In this document: piece after piece, positions 9,101 to 16,575 of the stretch | Layout of the letters: every line of letters begins with the position of its first letter | How positions within the stretch are numbered: the first letter of the stretch is position 1 | Assembly: GCA_039679385.1 (NCBI GenBank) | Contig: JBDKVB010000007.1 | Location: 1 to 52,474 of the forward strand | Length of the DNA stretch: 52,474 nt | Direction of reading: 5' to 3' | Source: Armatimonadia bacterium | GTDB taxonomy: Bacteria > Armatimonadota > Zipacnadia > Zipacnadales > JABUFB01 | The notes under the pieces: model-generated | Told to the model about the DNA's origin: nothing | The model's input: only the letters and a program-made list of their open reading frames with translations | Databases searched by the model: none | Made by a program: the position numbers and the translations under genes

Positions 9101-9498
9101 GTGATCTGGTCAGGATTAGAGGGCGACCAGGACCATTGACCGTTGGGATGCCAGGGGAGACCCTTCGCGCGACATGCCGGACAGGGCCCGGTTGAGCTCG
9201 GTGAGGCAACGTCGATCATGCGCGTCAGGTACTCAGGGGTGATCTGAGGCAGCAGGGAATCGGCGGAACTGCGCAGGTTCGCCACGTACTTGCGGGCCCA
9301 TTCGTGGCGCTCAAGGTTAAGCCTGGCGCGCTCGAGATCGGCGGGCTTCACGACACCGGCTGGATGCTGCACCTGGGCCCGGTAGCGCTCCCACTGAGAG
9401 TAGTCCAGGTCGCCGGCGTCCTGTGCGTGCACGACACTCACCGTCCCGAGAAGAAGAGCCATGAGTAACCACGAAGGGCCGTGAGACACAACCGTCAT
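6109..9498 (-). CDS. Secreted heparinase II/III-like polysaccharide lyase, multidomain, with N-terminal double CxxC
   Basis: A 1129-residue exported protein. The signal peptide is residues 1-26 (LLMALLLGTVSVVHA). An unusual CPAC...CQAC pair (about 106-137), with 24 residues between the two motifs, looks like a zinc ribbon. An alpha/alpha-toroid follows (about 150-480). The heparinase II/III beta-sandwich carries FGGHHHIDSLNLYYW near 548-562 and the conserved RRTFSHNTVMLD. About 450 further residues of beta-rich sequence include a carbohydrate-binding-like segment. Lyases of this fold cleave uronic-acid-containing chains by beta-elimination; the substrate here is unknown. A GTG at 9507 is possible, but ATG 9498 has AGAGG at 8 bases of spacing and is preferred. 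It lies between the esterase gene and the 4496 beta-propeller gene in one minus-strand run. Confidence 0.88.
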   Translation of the reverse strand: MTVVSHGPSWLLMALLLGTVSVVHAQDAGDLDYSQWERYRAQVQHPAGVVKPADLERARLNLERHEWARKYVANLRSSADSLLPQITPEYLTRMIDVASPSSTGPCPACRAKGLPWHPNGQWSWSPSNPDQITCQACKTVFPNDQFPESVVLQSRWDPTQRYTFCGGEAFLCFGYMARPSFTGMIRGRKFSYVSGQLSTLASAYGLLGDVRYARAAKAILLRLAEVFPHYLVRAGYSYGEIADMDPHVAARQINNLPEDELVYPPNKPDRRLHTGYWSASRIGSSGMDGGWVGRMALAYDLVCTAVDEGVPVFTEEERKLIERDLLIEGAYLAYFDTGINNKSVGNRCGAAAVGMTVGLPALTHFGLEGFRKTVDDWFLPDGGTSESAAYAMMTMGGVMDFALLFRGYSDPEGYRDAQGERLDNFNACLSTRFGDCWQSLPWTLQGNLRHPPAADSYRTTGIGGSYAEELQLCYPTPQHLAFLGETVAQEPTGGAAYLATLYRDPNLAGTDKTPFILPDVVFPYLAQGFARTGDTGRDSLLMLNASDFGGHHHIDSLNLYYWKDGQELLTDLGYLWDHPDSYQTRRTFSHNTVMLDSTEQKSGGRAGSFHLFATTPAFKVMEASSKAYDKASVYRRTCVQVDHGAAGSYALDIFRVQAGATRQYLLHGPGTKYQVEGLNLAPFSPAGTPIPFALRFPLTAVGEVCVDDVEINEVLPAGGLGPNLAPNPSATSTGKTLSGWGFYSGDGKGEWGPGSPGRTDQTCARAAGLQGDANTRVNLALLAGEADGYRGLTAIPGRSGARYRLSFWIRGTVPVVNPDVIYWPNDPSSASDRFYVRLGSLTPTAEWTRCEFEFALPSNALPLTKVQSAQPDGPWQVRWSLSEPTKDKPGYGFTVWTPASPGETVLLGDGWGQRDHQNTDRGATLPYVVRQRQGSGLSSFVSVFEGAATGKELVTGVRILPAPAKAPADLVVIEVQTREGTDVILSALTPTPVTCTTALGDLTTDGRFAALLGLKDRPQQACLVGGTRLEAPGVKLSSPVASYRGAITDKGRELTDSWFVLEGALPPADLLKGSTLLVTDGDYLRAYPVRDVEADGARLKAHTKRDAVGVQAYAGTAWEVLPVVSWRNP

Positions 9499-9563
9499 TC
9501 CGGTCACCTCTGCAAGGTCGCTTGTGGTGGCGCGTGAGACTTGGCCAGGACTGCGTCAGAGGC

Positions 9564-10520
9564 CTATTGCCCGGCGCGACGTATGAGTCCTTCCGCGCGG
9601 AGCCAGGCCTCGCAGCGAAGCGGCCAGGCAGCCACCTCTCCGCCGTTGATGCCAAGGCCGTAGCCGTGGCCACCCTTGTCGAACAACTGAAGGGCGCAAT
9701 CGATCCCTCTCGCACGCAGGGCCTCGGCCATGAGCAGGCTGTTTTGCACCTTCACGCCGTCGTCGCGAGCATGGACGAGGAAGGTCGGCGGGGTCTGGGC
9801 GGTCACCTGCTTCTCGTTCGAGTAGAGCTCTACCAGGGCCGGGTCAGGCGTGGCTCCCAGGAGGGCCTTGCGTGAGCCCTGGTGGGTGACGGCGTCCGTC
9901 ATGGAGATCACCGGGTACACCAGGATCATGAAGTCCGGACGGGTGCTGAAGTGCTCCAGCGGGTTGGGCGAGGCCGGGTTCGCCGCAGCGAAGTGAGTGC
10001 CTGCGGTCGAGGTCAGGTGGCCTCCGGCAGAGAAGCCCAGGATGCCCACACGGTCGGGGCTGAATCCCCAGGCAGCCGCCTTGCTTCGGACCAGACGGAT
10101 CGCCTGCCAGGCGTCCTGAAGGGGAATCGGCGTCTCGCCCTGGGCGAGGTGTCCCACAGGCATGCGGTACTTGAGGACGATGCCCGCAACGCCGAGGGTG
10201 TTGAGCCAGCGTGCGATGTCGTGACCCTCCTTGTCGATGGCCAGGCCGCCATAGCCGCCACCGGGGCAGATCACGACGGCAGAGGTGGCCGGTCCCGAGC
10301 CGGGCAGGTAGACGGTAAGGGTCGGGTTGACGATGTTGGAGACGAAGCGGTCCGGAAGGGTCTTGCCGCGGTCGGTGGACTTCTCCATCTCCGACAAGTC
10401 AGGCGTCACGGGGCGGTCGGGCTCCCAGAGGAGCACCGTGGTCGGCTCGCCGGCACAGGCGCAGAGGGTGAGGCCCAGGAGGGCAAGGGTAAGGAAGCAG
10501 CAGGTGATCATGGTAGGCAT
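9564..10520 (-). CDS. Secreted alpha/beta-hydrolase, acetylxylan-esterase/BD-FAE-like
   Basis: A 318-residue alpha/beta-hydrolase with a signal peptide whose LGLTLCACAG end could also be a lipobox. The oxyanion-hole motif is CPGGGYGGLA and the nucleophile elbow is GFSAGGH. The expected acid is in HARDDGVKVQNS and the catalytic histidine in KGGHGYGLG near the C-terminus. The N-terminal LWEPDRP...VSNIVNPTLTVYLP block is typical of secreted esterases annotated as acetylxylan esterase or endoxylanase B-like. The likely role is removing acetyl or other ester groups from polysaccharides so that the neighbouring lyase can act. It lies 39 bases after the 10560 gene and 65 bases before the heparinase-like gene. 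ATG 10520 is preceded by GGAG at 5 bases. Confidence 0.88.
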   Translation of the reverse strand: MPTMITCCFLTLALLGLTLCACAGEPTTVLLWEPDRPVTPDLSEMEKSTDRGKTLPDRFVSNIVNPTLTVYLPGSGPATSAVVICPGGGYGGLAIDKEGHDIARWLNTLGVAGIVLKYRMPVGHLAQGETPIPLQDAWQAIRLVRSKAAAWGFSPDRVGILGFSAGGHLTSTAGTHFAAANPASPNPLEHFSTRPDFMILVYPVISMTDAVTHQGSRKALLGATPDPALVELYSNEKQVTAQTPPTFLVHARDDGVKVQNSLLMAEALRARGIDCALQLFDKGGHGYGLGINGGEVAAWPLRCEAWLRAEGLIRRAGQ

Positions 10521-10559
10521 AGCATCTCCGTGTTCGTCGGCGGTTGGTCCAGGAGTGGA

Positions 10560-11594
10560 CTAAGGGTTCTGGGGCAGGGCGTCGATGGCTCTGGCCAGAG
10601 CGATCTTCTGGTTCAGGCGCGGACCGACGGCGGTGAACAGGTACAGCTTGCCCTCCTCCTCCAGGAGGAAGGGGTCCGACTGGCGCATATTGTCCGGCGA
10701 GAGGAGCGTGCGGTCGTAGAACAGACCGATGAACCTGGCCTGCTGGAGGCCGGGGTCGACTTCGCTCACGTACAGATTGGTGGTGCAGCCGACACCTTTG
10801 GGCACGATGAGGTCGCCGTGGTAGACGACATAGAGCTTGCCCTTCCAGGGGAAGAGCCAGGGCGAACCAACCTGTCCCACGCCGGCCGGCGGGTTGAGGA
10901 GCGGCTCCTTGCGCGCCTCCCAGGTCAGCCCATCCCTGGACAGAGCCAGGTAGATGCGCCGGGTGCCGCCGTTGTTGCCCATGAACATCATGACGTAGCG
11001 GAAGTCCGTGCCCGGGACTGAGTAACGGAACACGTGAGCGTAGGAGGCCTCACTGAGGCCCCGGTACATGCTGGTGTCGACCGCCACGGCCTCGTAGTCG
11101 AAATGGAGGCCGTCGGCCGTCGAGGCGATGCGAGTGGTGTTGTTCTCGCCGTGGAAGTAGCAGAAGAGCTTCCCGCGCTCCTCGTTGTACACGACCGAGG
11201 GGCCGCTGATGTGGCTGACCTTGTAGTGAGGAGGCCAGGCGCTGCGAAGAATCGGGTTCTCGCCGTACTCCTTCCAGGGACCCTCGAGGGAGTCGGAGTA
11301 GGCCAGGCAGATCCCGCCGGGCGCGTTGTGCGGGGAGTAGTAGAGGTAGTACTTGCCCAGCGGGCTGCGTAGGACGCCCTCGGTGCGCAGGATACTGGGG
11401 AAGATCACGTCCTTGCAGGGGTTGTACTTGAGGCCCTGATAGTCGAGGGTGATGCGGTCCGGCATGAAGACCGGAAGTCCGGCTGCGATGATGGCAGGAT
11501 CGACCTTCGCCGACTTCGCCGTCAGGAGAGCAGGATCGGCGATGACGACTCCGCAGGTGAGGAGAAGCAACAGCGACAGCTTGAGCAGCAACAT
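10560..11594 (-). CDS. Secreted GH43/GH130-like five-bladed beta-propeller protein
   Basis: A 344-residue product with signal peptide LLLKLSLLLLLTCGVVIA. Blade motifs are YYLYYSPH, GICLAYSDSLEGPWKEY, SGPSVVYNEERGKLFCYFHG, IYLALSRDGLTWE and GKLYVVYHGDLI. Successive Y.YYS / SDSLEGPW / YHG elements are characteristic of the GH43/GH62/GH130 five-bladed propeller superfamily, which includes arabinofuranosidases, xylosidases and phosphorylases. Specific catalytic acids cannot be assigned confidently. It is the first gene of the minus-strand run. ATG 11594 is preceded by GGAGG at 5 bases. The 137-base gap to the divergent 11732 gene should hold both promoters, but I see no near-consensus pair there. 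Confidence 0.78.
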   Translation of the reverse strand: MLLLKLSLLLLLTCGVVIADPALLTAKSAKVDPAIIAAGLPVFMPDRITLDYQGLKYNPCKDVIFPSILRTEGVLRSPLGKYYLYYSPHNAPGGICLAYSDSLEGPWKEYGENPILRSAWPPHYKVSHISGPSVVYNEERGKLFCYFHGENNTTRIASTADGLHFDYEAVAVDTSMYRGLSEASYAHVFRYSVPGTDFRYVMMFMGNNGGTRRIYLALSRDGLTWEARKEPLLNPPAGVGQVGSPWLFPWKGKLYVVYHGDLIVPKGVGCTTNLYVSEVDPGLQQARFIGLFYDRTLLSPDNMRQSDPFLLEEEGKLYLFTAVGPRLNQKIALARAIDALPQNP

Positions 11595-11731
11595 GGTACC
11601 TCCGGGGCGGGCGGCCTATAGGCTGCATGGCAGGTGACGGTGCCGATTCCGGCGAATCACACCCTGTCCGCCAAGGCTCTTGGTGAGAGATCTGCGAGGG
11701 TTGCCGTCTGATTCGCAGGAGACACCTTTCG

Positions 11732-13363
11732 ATGACGCCACCCGAAACCTTGCGCAGAATTCCCCTGCCGGTACGCATCCTCCTGCTGGTTGTCGTGCTC
11801 GCAACTGTAGGCTTCCTCGGTTTCCGCGCTGTGCAGTCTTCCGCCGCCAGGGACAAGGGCGGGATTCGCGCGAGTGGGATCGTCGAAGCGCGGACGACCG
11901 AGATTGCCTCGGAAGTGGCGGGAACCGTTGTGGAGCGGCCGATCGAGAAGGGCCAGACGGTGAAGGCCGGGGACCTGGTCGCGGTGATCGCCAGTGAGGT
12001 GACTGCGGCACAGCTCCAGACCGCCGAGGCCGCCGTGGCGGCGGCTCGCGAGCAACTCCGGAAGGCAGAGGAAGGTGTGAAGCTGCAGGAGGGCGTCTCG
12101 TCGGGAGACCTCGCACGCTCGCGGGCAGCCCTGGGTACCGCCACGGCAAGATACGGGGATGTGCGCGACGGGTCTCGTCCGCAGGAGATCGAGGCGGCCT
12201 TCGCAGCGACCCGGCAGGCCTACGCAGCCCTGGAGGCTGCGAAGGCGCAGTTGCGTCAGCTTGAGCGAGGTCTGCGGCCCGAGGAGATTCGCCAGGCGGA
12301 AGCGGCCCTGGAAGCGGCGGCCGCTGAAGTACGGGTAGCGAAGGCGAGTCTGGCCGACCTGCAGGCGGGCGCGCTGGAAGAGGAGATTCGTCAGGCGGAG
12401 GCACAGGTTGAGAAAGCCTCTGCGTCGGTTGAGAAGACGCACAAGGACCTCAGCCGGGCTCGCTCGCTCAACGCCCAGGGCGCGATGTCGGATCAGCAGC
12501 TCGATTCGGCCGTTACGGCTGACGATGCAGCGCAGGCGGAGCTGAAGGCGGCTCGGGAACGCCTTGCGCAGGTGAAGCTCGGGGCACGCAAGGACCAGGT
12601 TACGGCTGCCCAGGCAAAGCTGGACAAGGCGCTGGCCTCAGAGCGAGGAGCCCGGGAAGCGCTGACACTGGCCCGGAAGGGGCCGCGTCAGGAGGATATC
12701 GACAGGGCCAGGGCCGCCGTGCGCCAGGCCTCGGCGACCTACGACGCAACCATCGCGCAGTTGAAGCTTGTGCAGGCCGGCTCGCGTCGCGGAGCAGAGA
12801 AGACAGCACGGGGACAGGTTGACGAGGCTCGGGCTGCACTGGTGCTGGCTGAGGCGAACCTGCGGCAGGTGGAGGTCAAGAAGGCCGACGCCGATGCGGC
12901 CCAAAAGCAGGTTGAGCAGGCTCAAGCGGGCGCAGAGGCTGCTCGCGCAAGTCTGGACAAGTACCGGATCCTCGCTCGGACGCCCGGCGTGATCGACGAC
13001 ACCCACGTGCGGGTCGGAGAGGTCGTCAAGCAGGGCAGCTCCCTGGCGACGCTGGTGGACTTCACGGACACCTGGATCAGCGTGTATGTGCCGGAGCCTC
13101 AGCTCGCGCGGGTGGCGCTGGGACAACCTGTGCAGGTGTTCATCGACGGGTACCCCGGTCAGGCCTTCAGCGGAAAAGTGCGGCGGATTGCCGAGCAGGC
13201 GGAGTTCACGCCCAAGTACGTGCAGACCTACGAGGAGCGCGCTCGAAGCGTCTTCCGGGTTGAGGTGGCGGTGGACAACGCGCGGGGAATCTTCAAGCCG
13301 GGAATGCCTGCCGACGTGGTGATCGGTGCGGGTGCTCAGGGCGCCGGTGCAGCGCGACCGTGA
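11732..13363 (+). CDS. HlyD-family membrane fusion protein (YbhG-like) with long symmetrical coiled-coil hairpin
   Basis: The periplasmic adaptor of an ABC-2-type exporter, 543 residues. It has an N-terminal membrane anchor (13-33), a lipoyl half-motif (about 44-85), a long alpha-hairpin (about 90-410), the second lipoyl half (about 412-440) and a beta-barrel (about 445-535). The hairpin tip has the TolC-contact pattern R242-x3-L246-x6-S253, so a TolC-like partner is expected although none is encoded in this operon. A G.RP.EI-like motif recurs exactly every 33 residues, three times on each arm (glycines at 147, 180, 213 and 284, 317, 350). The protein is far longer than E. coli YbhG (about 330 residues) because of this hairpin. 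ATG 11732 is preceded by AGGAG at 10 bases. It is the first gene of an operon with two ATPases and two permeases. Confidence 0.9.
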   Translation: MTPPETLRRIPLPVRILLLVVVLATVGFLGFRAVQSSAARDKGGIRASGIVEARTTEIASEVAGTVVERPIEKGQTVKAGDLVAVIASEVTAAQLQTAEAAVAAAREQLRKAEEGVKLQEGVSSGDLARSRAALGTATARYGDVRDGSRPQEIEAAFAATRQAYAALEAAKAQLRQLERGLRPEEIRQAEAALEAAAAEVRVAKASLADLQAGALEEEIRQAEAQVEKASASVEKTHKDLSRARSLNAQGAMSDQQLDSAVTADDAAQAELKAARERLAQVKLGARKDQVTAAQAKLDKALASERGAREALTLARKGPRQEDIDRARAAVRQASATYDATIAQLKLVQAGSRRGAEKTARGQVDEARAALVLAEANLRQVEVKKADADAAQKQVEQAQAGAEAARASLDKYRILARTPGVIDDTHVRVGEVVKQGSSLATLVDFTDTWISVYVPEPQLARVALGQPVQVFIDGYPGQAFSGKVRRIAEQAEFTPKYVQTYEERARSVFRVEVAVDNARGIFKPGMPADVVIGAGAQGAGAARP

Positions 13364-13409
13364 CCCTGGCGGGCCGGCGACGCAAGCACAACTTCATGTC
13401 AGGGGAGTC

Positions 13410-14375
13410 GTGTCTACTCCTTTGGACCCCGTGACCGCCTCCATGCCGAGTACCGAGCCTGCCATCGATGCCCGGGGGCTGCGGAAGTCCTTCGGGCCGA
13501 TCGTCGCCTGTGATGGGATTGACCTGAGGGTGCAGCAGAGGGAGATACTCGGCCTGGTCGGCCCCGACGGCGCGGGCAAGACCACTACCTTCCGTCTGCT
13601 GTGTGGAATCGTGCAACCGGATAGCGGAAGCGCCCGTGTCGCCGGGCAAGAGGTGACTCGCGACCCTGAGGCCGTGAAGGCGCGCATCGGCTATCTTCCC
13701 CAGCGCTTCAGTCTCCACCGAGACCTTACCATCGACGAGAACATCCGCTACTTCGCGGACCTGTACGAGGTGCCGCCGGGCACCTGGGAACGACGCCGCG
13801 ACGAGTTGCTGGAGATCACCTACCTGACGCCCTTCCGAAGTCGGCTTGCTGGACGGCTATCCGGTGGGATGCGCCAGAAGCTGGCGCTGCTGTGTACCCT
13901 GATTCACCGACCTCAGATCGTCCTGCTGGATGAGCCCACTACGGGTGTAGACCCGGTCTCGCGCCGGGACTTCTGGAAGATACTCTATGACCTGCCCCGA
14001 CAGGGCGTGACCATGGTCATCAGCACCCCCTACATGGACGAGGCCTCGCGCTGCAACCGGATTGCCTTCATGTATGAGGGACGTGTGTTGGCGCTCGACA
14101 CGCCGGAAAACCTGCGCGGGGCGATGAGGGGCCGGATGCTGCAGGTTCGGTGTACTCCGCAGCGCACCGCTCGCGAGGTACTGAAGGCGTGTGCGGCTGT
14201 GGAAGGGGTGGAGGTCTTTGGCGATCGGCTCCACGTGGCTCTGCGGCCCGGTGCGGGGACGACGCAGGTGCAGGAGGCGTTGGCGGCTGCTCCCGTGGAA
14301 TGCAGAGGCATTGAGCCCGCCGAGCCGACGCTGGAGGACGTGTTCATGGCGATGAGCCAGCGAGGACGACACTAG
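13410..14375 (+). CDS. ABC transporter ATPase, first half of a split YbhF-type pair
   Basis: A cytoplasmic ATPase subunit of the ABC-2 exporter. Walker A is GPDGAGKT, the signature is LSGGMRQKLAL and Walker B is IVLLDEPTTG. The H-loop position reads ISTPYMDEA, with proline instead of histidine, a degenerate switch also expected for the N-terminal domain of YbhF/RbbA-type double ATPases. The C-terminal extension ending EPTLEDVFMAMSQ is typical of this subfamily. The start is uncertain. The frame is open from a GTG at 13326, inside the previous gene. I use GTG 13410, which has AGGGGAG very close upstream; ATG 13443 is a conservative alternative. It follows the HlyD gene and precedes the second ATPase. 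Confidence 0.88.
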   Translation: MSTPLDPVTASMPSTEPAIDARGLRKSFGPIVACDGIDLRVQQREILGLVGPDGAGKTTTFRLLCGIVQPDSGSARVAGQEVTRDPEAVKARIGYLPQRFSLHRDLTIDENIRYFADLYEVPPGTWERRRDELLEITYLTPFRSRLAGRLSGGMRQKLALLCTLIHRPQIVLLDEPTTGVDPVSRRDFWKILYDLPRQGVTMVISTPYMDEASRCNRIAFMYEGRVLALDTPENLRGAMRGRMLQVRCTPQRTAREVLKACAAVEGVEVFGDRLHVALRPGAGTTQVQEALAAAPVECRGIEPAEPTLEDVFMAMSQRGRH

Positions 14376-14423
14376 GACCGACGAGAGCTCGGGACCATCG
14401 GAGGGCTGTAGACCGTCGGCTGC

Positions 14424-14438
14424 GGAGGCACTCTTATT
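14424..14438 (+). promoter_or_regulatory. Shine-Dalgarno site placed in front of a non-canonical ATT start
   Basis: GGAGG (14424-14428) is followed by 7 bases and then ATT (14436-14438). The in-frame stop TAG lies at 14409-14411, and no ATG, GTG or TTG occurs in frame until GTG 14502, which is too late to include the conserved N-terminus of the ATPase. The ideal spacing makes ATT, an initiator known from infC, the best-supported start. Confidence 0.6.
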
Positions 14439-15389
14439 CCCGCTGCGGTAGTCGTCGAAAACCTCACGAAGCGTTTCGGCACCTTCACCGCCGTCCGGTC
14501 GGTGAGCTTCACCGTCCAGGAGGGTGAAGTGTTCGGATTCCTGGGCCCCAACGGGTCGGGGAAGTCGACGACGATCCGCATCCTGTGCGGGCTCTTGCTC
14601 CCGACGCAGGGCTCGGCGACGGTGGCCGGCCTCGATGTGATGACCCAGACGGAGCGCATCCGCAAGAGCGTCGGGTACATGCCCCAGTTCTTCTCCCTGT
14701 ACGAGGACCTGACCGTGGCCGAGAACCTGGAGTTCTACGGCGGCATGTACAGCGTCCCGCGCCAGACGATCCGGGAGCGCCTTGCCGCACTGGGCGAGAG
14801 ACTCGACCTTGGGCCGGTGATGGGGCGCCTGACGCGAACGCTCTCGACCGGCTGGCGGCAGCGGCTTGCCCTGGCCAGCAGCCTCGTGCACTGTCCTCCG
14901 CTGCTGTTTCTCGACGAGCCGACGAGCGGCGTGGACCCTGTGACGCGGCGGCTGTTCTGGGAGGTCATTGACGACCTGGCTCACGAGGGCACCACCATCT
15001 TCGTGACCACTCACGTGATGGACGAGGCCGAGCACTGCACGCGGCTGGCGATGATGCACTACGGCGATCTGGTTGCCCAGGGCAGCCCGACGCAGATGCG
15101 TCAGGAGCATGCGGGAAGCCTGGTGGAGGTGCGTGCCCGGCCCCTGTGGGAGGCGCTGGAGTCGCTGGAGCATGCCTCGGGAGTTGCCGAGGTGGCGCTG
15201 TTTGGTGATGCGCTGCATGTCGAGGCTGCTGAGGGCGTGGAGGACCCCGTTGGGACAGTCTCAGAGGCCTTGCAGAAGGCTGGCGTGCAGCTTGAGGCCA
15301 TCTCACGAGTAGAGCCGACGATGGAGGACGTGTTCGTTTCGCTGGCTCGTCGCTACCGCCCCGCCGACCAGAAGGGGGGAGGCGAGTGA
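14436..15389 (+). CDS. ABC transporter ATPase, second half of a split YbhF-type pair, probable ATT start
   Basis: A 317-residue ATPase. The residues before the first canonical start (GTG 14502) read IPAAVVVENLTKRFGTFTAV, the conserved first beta-strand and A-loop of this family, so translation must begin upstream. ATT 14436 with GGAGG at 7 bases is the only good candidate. Walker A is GPNGSGKS (about 37-44). The signature is LSTGWRQRLAL (about 136), with threonine for the usual second glycine-site residue. Walker B is LLFLDEPTSG and the H-loop is VTTHVMDEA with H193. The C-terminal EPTMEDVFVSLARR matches its partner. The stop overlaps the next gene by 4 bases (GTGA), indicating translational coupling. 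In E. coli the two halves are fused in YbhF. Confidence 0.88.
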   Translation: MPAAVVVENLTKRFGTFTAVRSVSFTVQEGEVFGFLGPNGSGKSTTIRILCGLLLPTQGSATVAGLDVMTQTERIRKSVGYMPQFFSLYEDLTVAENLEFYGGMYSVPRQTIRERLAALGERLDLGPVMGRLTRTLSTGWRQRLALASSLVHCPPLLFLDEPTSGVDPVTRRLFWEVIDDLAHEGTTIFVTTHVMDEAEHCTRLAMMHYGDLVAQGSPTQMRQEHAGSLVEVRARPLWEALESLEHASGVAEVALFGDALHVEAAEGVEDPVGTVSEALQKAGVQLEAISRVEPTMEDVFVSLARRYRPADQKGGGE

Positions 15390-16564
15390 CCGAGGTGCCT
15401 GCCTCCTCGCCCGAAGGTGACCGGGGCACGCATCGGCTGAGCGTCCGGCGGATGCTCACCGTGGCAAGAGTGGAGTGGATCCACAACCGGCGGGATGTGC
15501 GCAGCCTGTTCGTGATCCTCGCGCTGCCGGTGGTGCTGCTGGTCCTGTATGGCTACGGGATCAACTTCGATCTGGACAAGATCCCCTTCGCCGTGTTCGA
15601 CCTCGACGGAGGGGAAGCCTCGCGGGACCTGCTGCAGCAGTTCGTGCAGAACCGCTACTTCTGGTTGCGCGAAGTGATCACCGACCAGCGACAGATCGAC
15701 GAACTGATGGACCACGGGCGCGTTGTGTTTGTGCTGGTGGTGCCACCCGACCTGGGCCGGACTCTCGGTGCTGGACGCAGTGCCCAGGTGCAGGTGGTGC
15801 TCGATGGCGCCGACACCACGCGAGCACAGGTGGCGATCGGCTACATAGAGGGTGCGCTCTTCGACTACTCCTCGCGTCTGGCGCTGCAGCACGCGGTGCG
15901 CCAGGGCGTCAGCCCGGCTGCTCCCTTCACGGTTCACCCGACGATTCTGTACAACGCCGACCTGCGCAGCACGCGGTTCATCGTGCCGGGTCTGATCGCG
16001 GTGCTGCTGACGATTCTGTCGGCGCTGCTCACGTCGACCTGCATCGTCCGGGAGCGCGAGTGGGGCAGCTTCGAGTCGCTGGTCACCTCGCCTGCCCACG
16101 CGACGGAGATACTGTTGGGCAAGATCATCCCCTATGTCTGCATTGCCTTTGTGGACGTGCTGGCATCGATCGCCGCCGGAAGGTTCGTGTTCGGCGTCTA
16201 TCCTGAGGGGAGTATCGCGCTGCTGCTGAGCGCTAGTGTTCTCTACCTGCTGGCCTCGCTGGCGATCGGAGTGCTGTTCTCCACCACGGTCCGCACCCAG
16301 CAGATGGCCATCCTGTTTGCCATGCTCTCGACGCTGCTGCCGACGATCCTGTTGTCGGGGTGCGCCTTTCCGCTCCGGAGCATGCCGGTTGAGCTGCGGG
16401 CGCTGTCAAATGTGATTCCGGCGACACACTTCCTGGTGATCATCCGCGCGCTGTACCTGAAGGGTGCAGGCCTGGCGATTCTGTGGCCGCGTCTGCTGGC
16501 CCTGTTCGGTTTCGCCGTGGTCCTGGTGACCATCGCCGTGCGGCGCTTCCAGAAGAGACTGTAG
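15386..16564 (+). CDS. ABC-2 type permease (YbhS-like)
   Basis: A 392-residue inner-membrane permease. An N-terminal TM segment (about 43-62, FVILALPVVLLVLYGYGINF) is followed by a periplasmic domain of about 130 residues (AVFDLDGG... to PTILYNADLRST) and five C-terminal TM segments. The family motif LLSGCAFPLRSMP lies between the last segments. EREWGSFESL, a short amphipathic element after TM2, is the conserved coupling-type motif of ABC-2 permeases. Translation starts at GTG 15386, overlapping the ATPase stop by 4 bases. It pairs with the next gene as a heterodimer in a YbhSR-like system. Substrates of this family are drugs or cations in E. coli and are unknown here. Confidence 0.92.
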   Translation: MTEVPASSPEGDRGTHRLSVRRMLTVARVEWIHNRRDVRSLFVILALPVVLLVLYGYGINFDLDKIPFAVFDLDGGEASRDLLQQFVQNRYFWLREVITDQRQIDELMDHGRVVFVLVVPPDLGRTLGAGRSAQVQVVLDGADTTRAQVAIGYIEGALFDYSSRLALQHAVRQGVSPAAPFTVHPTILYNADLRSTRFIVPGLIAVLLTILSALLTSTCIVREREWGSFESLVTSPAHATEILLGKIIPYVCIAFVDVLASIAAGRFVFGVYPEGSIALLLSASVLYLLASLAIGVLFSTTVRTQQMAILFAMLSTLLPTILLSGCAFPLRSMPVELRALSNVIPATHFLVIIRALYLKGAGLAILWPRLLALFGFAVVLVTIAVRRFQKRL

Positions 16565-16575
16565 GGCAGAGACCG

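Noticed and set aside
7498-9195. Plus-strand open frame of 565 codons opposite the heparinase-like gene
   Set aside because: Antisense shadow of the lyase; no domain or ribosome-binding site.
11692-11718. Hairpin CTGCGA/TCGCAG just before the HlyD ribosome-binding site
   Set aside because: Only 6 pairs with a 15-base loop; too weak to call a regulatory element.
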